Positions 5,864 through 6,850 of a stretch of DNA of 6,850 nucleotides are shown here, piece after piece. The DNA is taken from positions 1 to 6,850 of the forward strand of contig WAQG01000056.1 in the NCBI GenBank assembly GCA_015520395.1, read 5' to 3'. Position numbers and translations under genes: made by a program. Position 1 is the first letter of the stretch; every line of letters starts with the position of its first letter. Origin of the DNA: Candidatus Geoarchaeota archaeon. Its GTDB lineage: Archaea; Thermoproteota; Thermoprotei; Gearchaeales; WAQG01. The notes beneath the pieces are model-generated. The model searched no databases, had not been told where the DNA came from, and saw nothing but the letters and a program-made list of their open reading frames with translations.

Positions 5864-6451
5864 ATGGCTAAGGGTGGGTATGGTGAATATATATTATTTG
5901 TCGGGGAATACGAAGACCCGCCAATAACGCTATTCTCCCACCTTCACAGGCGTCTCTCAAGGCTAGGCATAAATGTCGCGCTAATACCCACGATGATGCC
6001 AATCGAAGATCTATGTAGCCATGGATTTCACATAGTGTCCCCCGCCTACCTCAAGCTGAGGGTAAAATGGTTTTATAAAAATAGGGGCATAGCTGGCATC
6101 GTCGCTGGCCTGCTGCTAACCCCCGAGCACGCGAAGGCATTAGCGCCTCTAAAAGTCCCAGTGATATTTATTCTGGACGAGCGCCTCCTAACTGAAGAGT
6201 GTATAGAAATGGTTATAAGGCAAGCTGAGGTTCTAGGGGACAAAATATTGTTCTTCATGCTCCTCTCGGACACCCCTGGCCTGGGTTGGCAAGTTGATCT
6301 ATCTAAACGTGCACCAGTCTACATTCTGCACGATAGGAGGGCTTCCTTTGCCTTAAGATTACACCTTGGTGTCCAGACTAGGGTCACGATAAATACGCCA
6401 GAGAAGTTGGTGATAAGCACGCTTTTGCCCAGGGTTCAGAACAGCTTATAA
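5864..6451 (+). CDS. hypothetical alpha/beta protein, function unknown
   Basis: This is a 195-residue protein that I do not recognise. It starts at ATG 5864 without a well-placed Shine-Dalgarno and is probably read from a near-leaderless transcript. Hydrophobic strands alternate with helices: EYILFVGEY (8-16), INVALIPTM (36-44), GIAGIVAGLLL (75-85), VPVIFILDE (98-106), DKILFFMLLSD (126-136) and PVYILHDRR (152-160). This suggests a Rossmann-like cytoplasmic fold. No P-loop, GxGxxG, metal-binding Cys/His cluster or signal peptide is seen. The hydrophobic stretches are too short to be clear membrane spans. It shares an apparent promoter with the RAM gene and its stop lies 16 bases inside the convergent NikR-like gene. 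Being divergent from the RAM gene, it could be co-controlled with it. The reading frame is well supported by length, context and composition. No function is proposed. Confidence 0.75.
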   Translation: MAKGGYGEYILFVGEYEDPPITLFSHLHRRLSRLGINVALIPTMMPIEDLCSHGFHIVSPAYLKLRVKWFYKNRGIAGIVAGLLLTPEHAKALAPLKVPVIFILDERLLTEECIEMVIRQAEVLGDKILFFMLLSDTPGLGWQVDLSKRAPVYILHDRRASFALRLHLGVQTRVTINTPEKLVISTLLPRVQNSL

Positions 6452-6846
6452 ATTGACTCGCCGACATAATTAATGCCCTTTATGCTATTCAAGGTTTCAA
6501 TAAACCCCTTTATTACTTCAGCCTCACCACAAAGTAGGTATACATCTATGCAGAGGTTCTCATTTGCAAAAATCCTTTGGACACTTCTGATAGCATCTCT
6601 ATACTTAAAGGTCAAGTCCGCCAGGGTCTCCTGATTAACCTTCCCGAAGACGTAGCTCACCATCACGGTTGCCGCGTACGTTCCAGGCTCGCCGATCTCC
6701 CAGCCCTCGATTGAGAGGAAGTATTCTATCGACCTTCTCACGAAATCAGATCTGTTCCTGTAGCCCCTCTCTATAATGGCCTTGTCGATCTTTTCTATCA
6801 TCTCCCTGGATAAGAGCAGGCTTACAACATGGCTAGGGGCACTCAC
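6436..6846 (-). CDS. NikR-like ribbon-helix-helix regulator lacking canonical nickel ligands
   Basis: A 136-residue protein with the two-domain layout of NikR. Residues 6-44 form a ribbon-helix-helix DNA-binding domain (strand VVSLLL, helix REMIEKIDKAIIERG, the typical turn YRNRSDFVRRSIEYFL). From residue 57 an ACT-like NikR C-terminal domain follows (ATVMVSYVFG, then C99-IDVYLLCGEAE, then SIKGINYVGES). Family length is about 130-140, so it looks intact. Aligned by eye on the conserved Asp and Cys, the nickel ligands H76, H87 and H89 of E. coli NikR are replaced by F80, R91 and F93. Only the Cys (C99) is kept, and an extra C106 is present. It likely binds DNA as a tetramer but should not sense nickel in the standard way. 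The GTG at 6846 is four bases from the window edge, so the true start may lie further upstream. It converges on the hypothetical gene with a 16-base overlap. Confidence 0.82.
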   Translation of the reverse strand: MSAPSHVVSLLLSREMIEKIDKAIIERGYRNRSDFVRRSIEYFLSIEGWEIGEPGTYAATVMVSYVFGKVNQETLADLTFKYRDAIRSVQRIFANENLCIDVYLLCGEAEVIKGFIETLNSIKGINYVGESIYKLF

Positions 6847-6850
6847 AAGA

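Noticed and set aside
1..6850. tRNA, rRNA, CRISPR array, insertion sequence or phage-like genes
   Set aside because: Gaps are only about 70-75 bases, no repeat-spacer pattern, transposase motif or tRNA-like cloverleaf was seen, and all long frames match metabolic or regulatory proteins or the one unknown.

Overview
The window reads as a compact stretch of an archaeal, probably thermophilic, chromosome. The reasons are archaeal-type AT-rich core promoter elements about 25 to 40 bases before starts, very short intergenic gaps (about 70 to 75 bases), frequent AGG/AGA arginine and ATA isoleucine codons, GTG and TTG starts, and a gene set typical of archaea: pyruvoyl-dependent arginine decarboxylase, indolepyruvate:ferredoxin oxidoreductase IorAB, a stand-alone RAM (Lrp-type ligand-binding) protein and a NikR-type regulator. 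The lineage cannot be fixed from sequence alone. IorAB suggests amino-acid or peptide fermentation. A PdaD-type decarboxylase differs from the S-adenosylmethionine-decarboxylase-derived enzyme known from Sulfolobus and Pyrobaculum, so a different archaeal branch is plausible.

Layout: (1) bases 1-2444, plus strand: a translationally coupled pair. It is the C-terminal part of a SoxA/HcnB/dye-linked proline dehydrogenase alpha-type flavoprotein with a BFD-like [2Fe-2S] site, overlapping by ATGA a DAO-family flavoprotein (SoxB/HcnC/PDH beta type). Together they form a heteromeric amine or imino-acid dehydrogenase. (2) 2520-2993, plus strand: pdaD, behind its own candidate promoter, making agmatine from arginine. 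(3) 5482-2985, minus strand: iorA then iorB, overlapping by 4 bases and converging on pdaD with a 9-base 3' overlap. (4) 5789-5553, minus strand: stand-alone RAM protein immediately upstream of iorAB. (5) 5864-6451, plus strand: an unrecognised 195-residue alpha/beta protein, divergent from the RAM gene. Both are apparently served by one palindromic TATA element. (6) 6846-6436, minus strand: a NikR-like ribbon-helix-helix regulator that converges on (5) with a 16-base overlap.

How they fit together: most of the window concerns amino-acid catabolism. The flavoprotein pair would oxidise an N-substituted or cyclic amino acid. IorAB would oxidatively decarboxylate aryl 2-oxo acids from aromatic amino-acid transamination, passing electrons to ferredoxin. 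The small RAM protein next to iorAB is a candidate amino-acid sensor. PdaD feeds polyamine synthesis. No RNA gene, insertion sequence, CRISPR array or long non-coding region was seen. The most unusual items are the NikR-like protein that lacks three of the four nickel ligands, the unassigned 195-residue protein, and the shared bidirectional core promoter beside the RAM gene.
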